Source: Anaeromyxobacter diazotrophicus (lineage in GTDB: Bacteria > Myxococcota > Myxococcia > Myxococcales > Anaeromyxobacteraceae). Taken from it: 64,000 bases of DNA. This document shows positions 63,525 through 64,000 of this stretch, piece after piece (the stretch's first letter is position 1; the number at the start of each line of letters is the position of its first letter). Below the pieces are notes generated by a model that saw nothing but the letters and a program-made list of their open reading frames with translations, was not told the DNA's origin and made no database searches. The stretch is from positions 434,001-498,000 of the forward strand of contig NZ_BJTG01000002.1 of the NCBI RefSeq assembly GCF_013340205.1. The letters are read 5' to 3'. The position numbers were made by a program, and so were the translations under genes.

Positions 63525-64000
63525 GCCGCCTCCTCCGGCGCGAGCGGCAGGCTGAAGGAGAAGGTGGAGCCCTGCCCGGGGGAGCTCTCGAACCAGATCC
63601 GGCCGCCGTGGCGGGCGACGATCTCGCGGCTGGCGTCGAGCCCGATGCCGAGCCCGCCGTAGTCGTGGTCGGTGCCGGCGTGCGCCCGGTAGAAGCGCTC
63701 GAACACCCGCGCCTGGCGCTCGCGGGGGATGCCGAGGCCGTGGTCGCGCACCGAGACCACCGCCTCCGCGTCGAGGCGCTTGATCTCCGCCTCGACGTCC
63801 CCGCCCTGCGGCGAGAAGCGCACCGCGTTCTCGAGCAGGCTCGCCACCACCTGCCCGATGCGATCGCGGTCGGCCAGGACGTGGGTGGGCGGGGCGGGCG
63901 CGACCAGGATCCGGCGGCCCTCCACCTCGGTCCGGACGGTGATCGCCACCTCCGCCACCAGCCGCGGCAGGTCGAACCGCTCGCGCGACAGCTCGGCCGC
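63521..64000 (-). CDS. Sensor histidine kinase, C-terminal part (partial)
   Basis: The gene runs off the right edge; 159 residues of the ATP-binding (HATPase_c) end are visible. Before it, LSRERFDLPRLVAEV marks the linker after the DHp domain. Motifs are the N box (VASLLENAVRFSPQGG), G1 (VRDHGLGI), F box (RVFERFYRA) and G2 (GGLGIGLDASREIV), ending GSTFSFSLPL. The sensor and phospho-acceptor domains lie outside the window. Partner of the receiver protein encoded immediately downstream. Confidence 0.93.
   Translation of the reverse strand, partial: AAELSRERFDLPRLVAEVAITVRTEVEGRRILVAPAPPTHVLADRDRIGQVVASLLENAVRFSPQGGDVEAEIKRLDAEAVVSVRDHGLGIPRERQARVFERFYRAHAGTDHDYGGLGIGLDASREIVARHGGRIWFESSPGQGSTFSFSLPLAPEEAA

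Overview
The window is very GC-rich DNA, with short intergenic gaps, many GTG starts and many 4-bp start/stop overlaps. Gene content points to a Myxococcota bacterium, most likely Anaeromyxobacter or a close relative: a bacterial V-type ATP synthase operon, a b558-type succinate dehydrogenase/fumarate reductase, exopolysaccharide (EPS) loci with an NtrC-type activator, and HNH-nuclease gene copies. The taxonomic call is inference; no rRNA is present.

Layout. (1) 1-18.4 kb: end of a modular protein, tRNA-Lys(UUU), then a surface-glycan locus. It holds a PHP phosphoesterase, a small phosphoglycosyl transferase, an ATP-grasp ligase, a DegT aminotransferase, four GT4 glycosyltransferases, a FemAB-like transferase, a FlaA1/PglF-type 4,6-dehydratase, a Wzc-type tyrosine autokinase and a Wzx-type flippase, with an HNH gene inserted between them. 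(2) 18.6-24 kb: envelope odds and ends: lipoprotein, zinc ribbon, class IV aminotransferase, HEAT-repeat protein, HAMP-like membrane protein, SpoIID/LytB protein. (3) 24.2-43.0 kb: a sigma-54 response regulator, a candidate sigma-54 promoter at 26221, and a long EPS operon. The operon encodes a short OPX lipoprotein, an outer-membrane barrel, Wzz, a BY-kinase-like ATPase with a degenerate Walker A, a WbaP-type transferase, GlmS, two GNAT/FemAB proteins flanking a second PLP enzyme, a polysaccharide deacetylase, three glycosyltransferases and a Wzy/ligase. (4) 42.9-46.3 kb: YciI protein, Ada-AlkA fusion, Ogt and an EamA permease. (5) 46.7-50.9 kb: sdhCAB on the minus strand, with a LOG-family gene divergent. 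(6) 51.0-59.2 kb: complete V-ATPase operon in the order G/H-I-K-E-C-F-A-B-D. (7) 59.2-64 kb: HNH pseudogene, intergenic repeat, small membrane protein, copper P1B-ATPase with two YHS domains, response regulator and a cut-off histidine kinase.

How the genes may work together. The first glycan locus has a flippase but no visible polymerase or outer-membrane exporter. The second has the polymerase, Wzz, OPX and barrel but no visible flippase. The two may therefore share machinery. Both are rich in enzymes that make or modify amino sugars (4,6-dehydratase, two DegT-type aminotransferases, GlmS, ATP-grasp, three FemAB/GNAT proteins, deacetylase), which suggests amino-sugar polymers carrying unusual N-acyl or aminoacyl groups. 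Two different initiating transferases suggest at least two products.

Repeat content is notable. A 360-bp diverged direct repeat carries the HNH 3' end and its downstream flank. A ~125-bp intergenic repeat is present in opposite orientations at 46.3 and 60.2 kb. There are three hexanucleotide arrays. No insertion sequences, CRISPR arrays or rRNA genes were seen.
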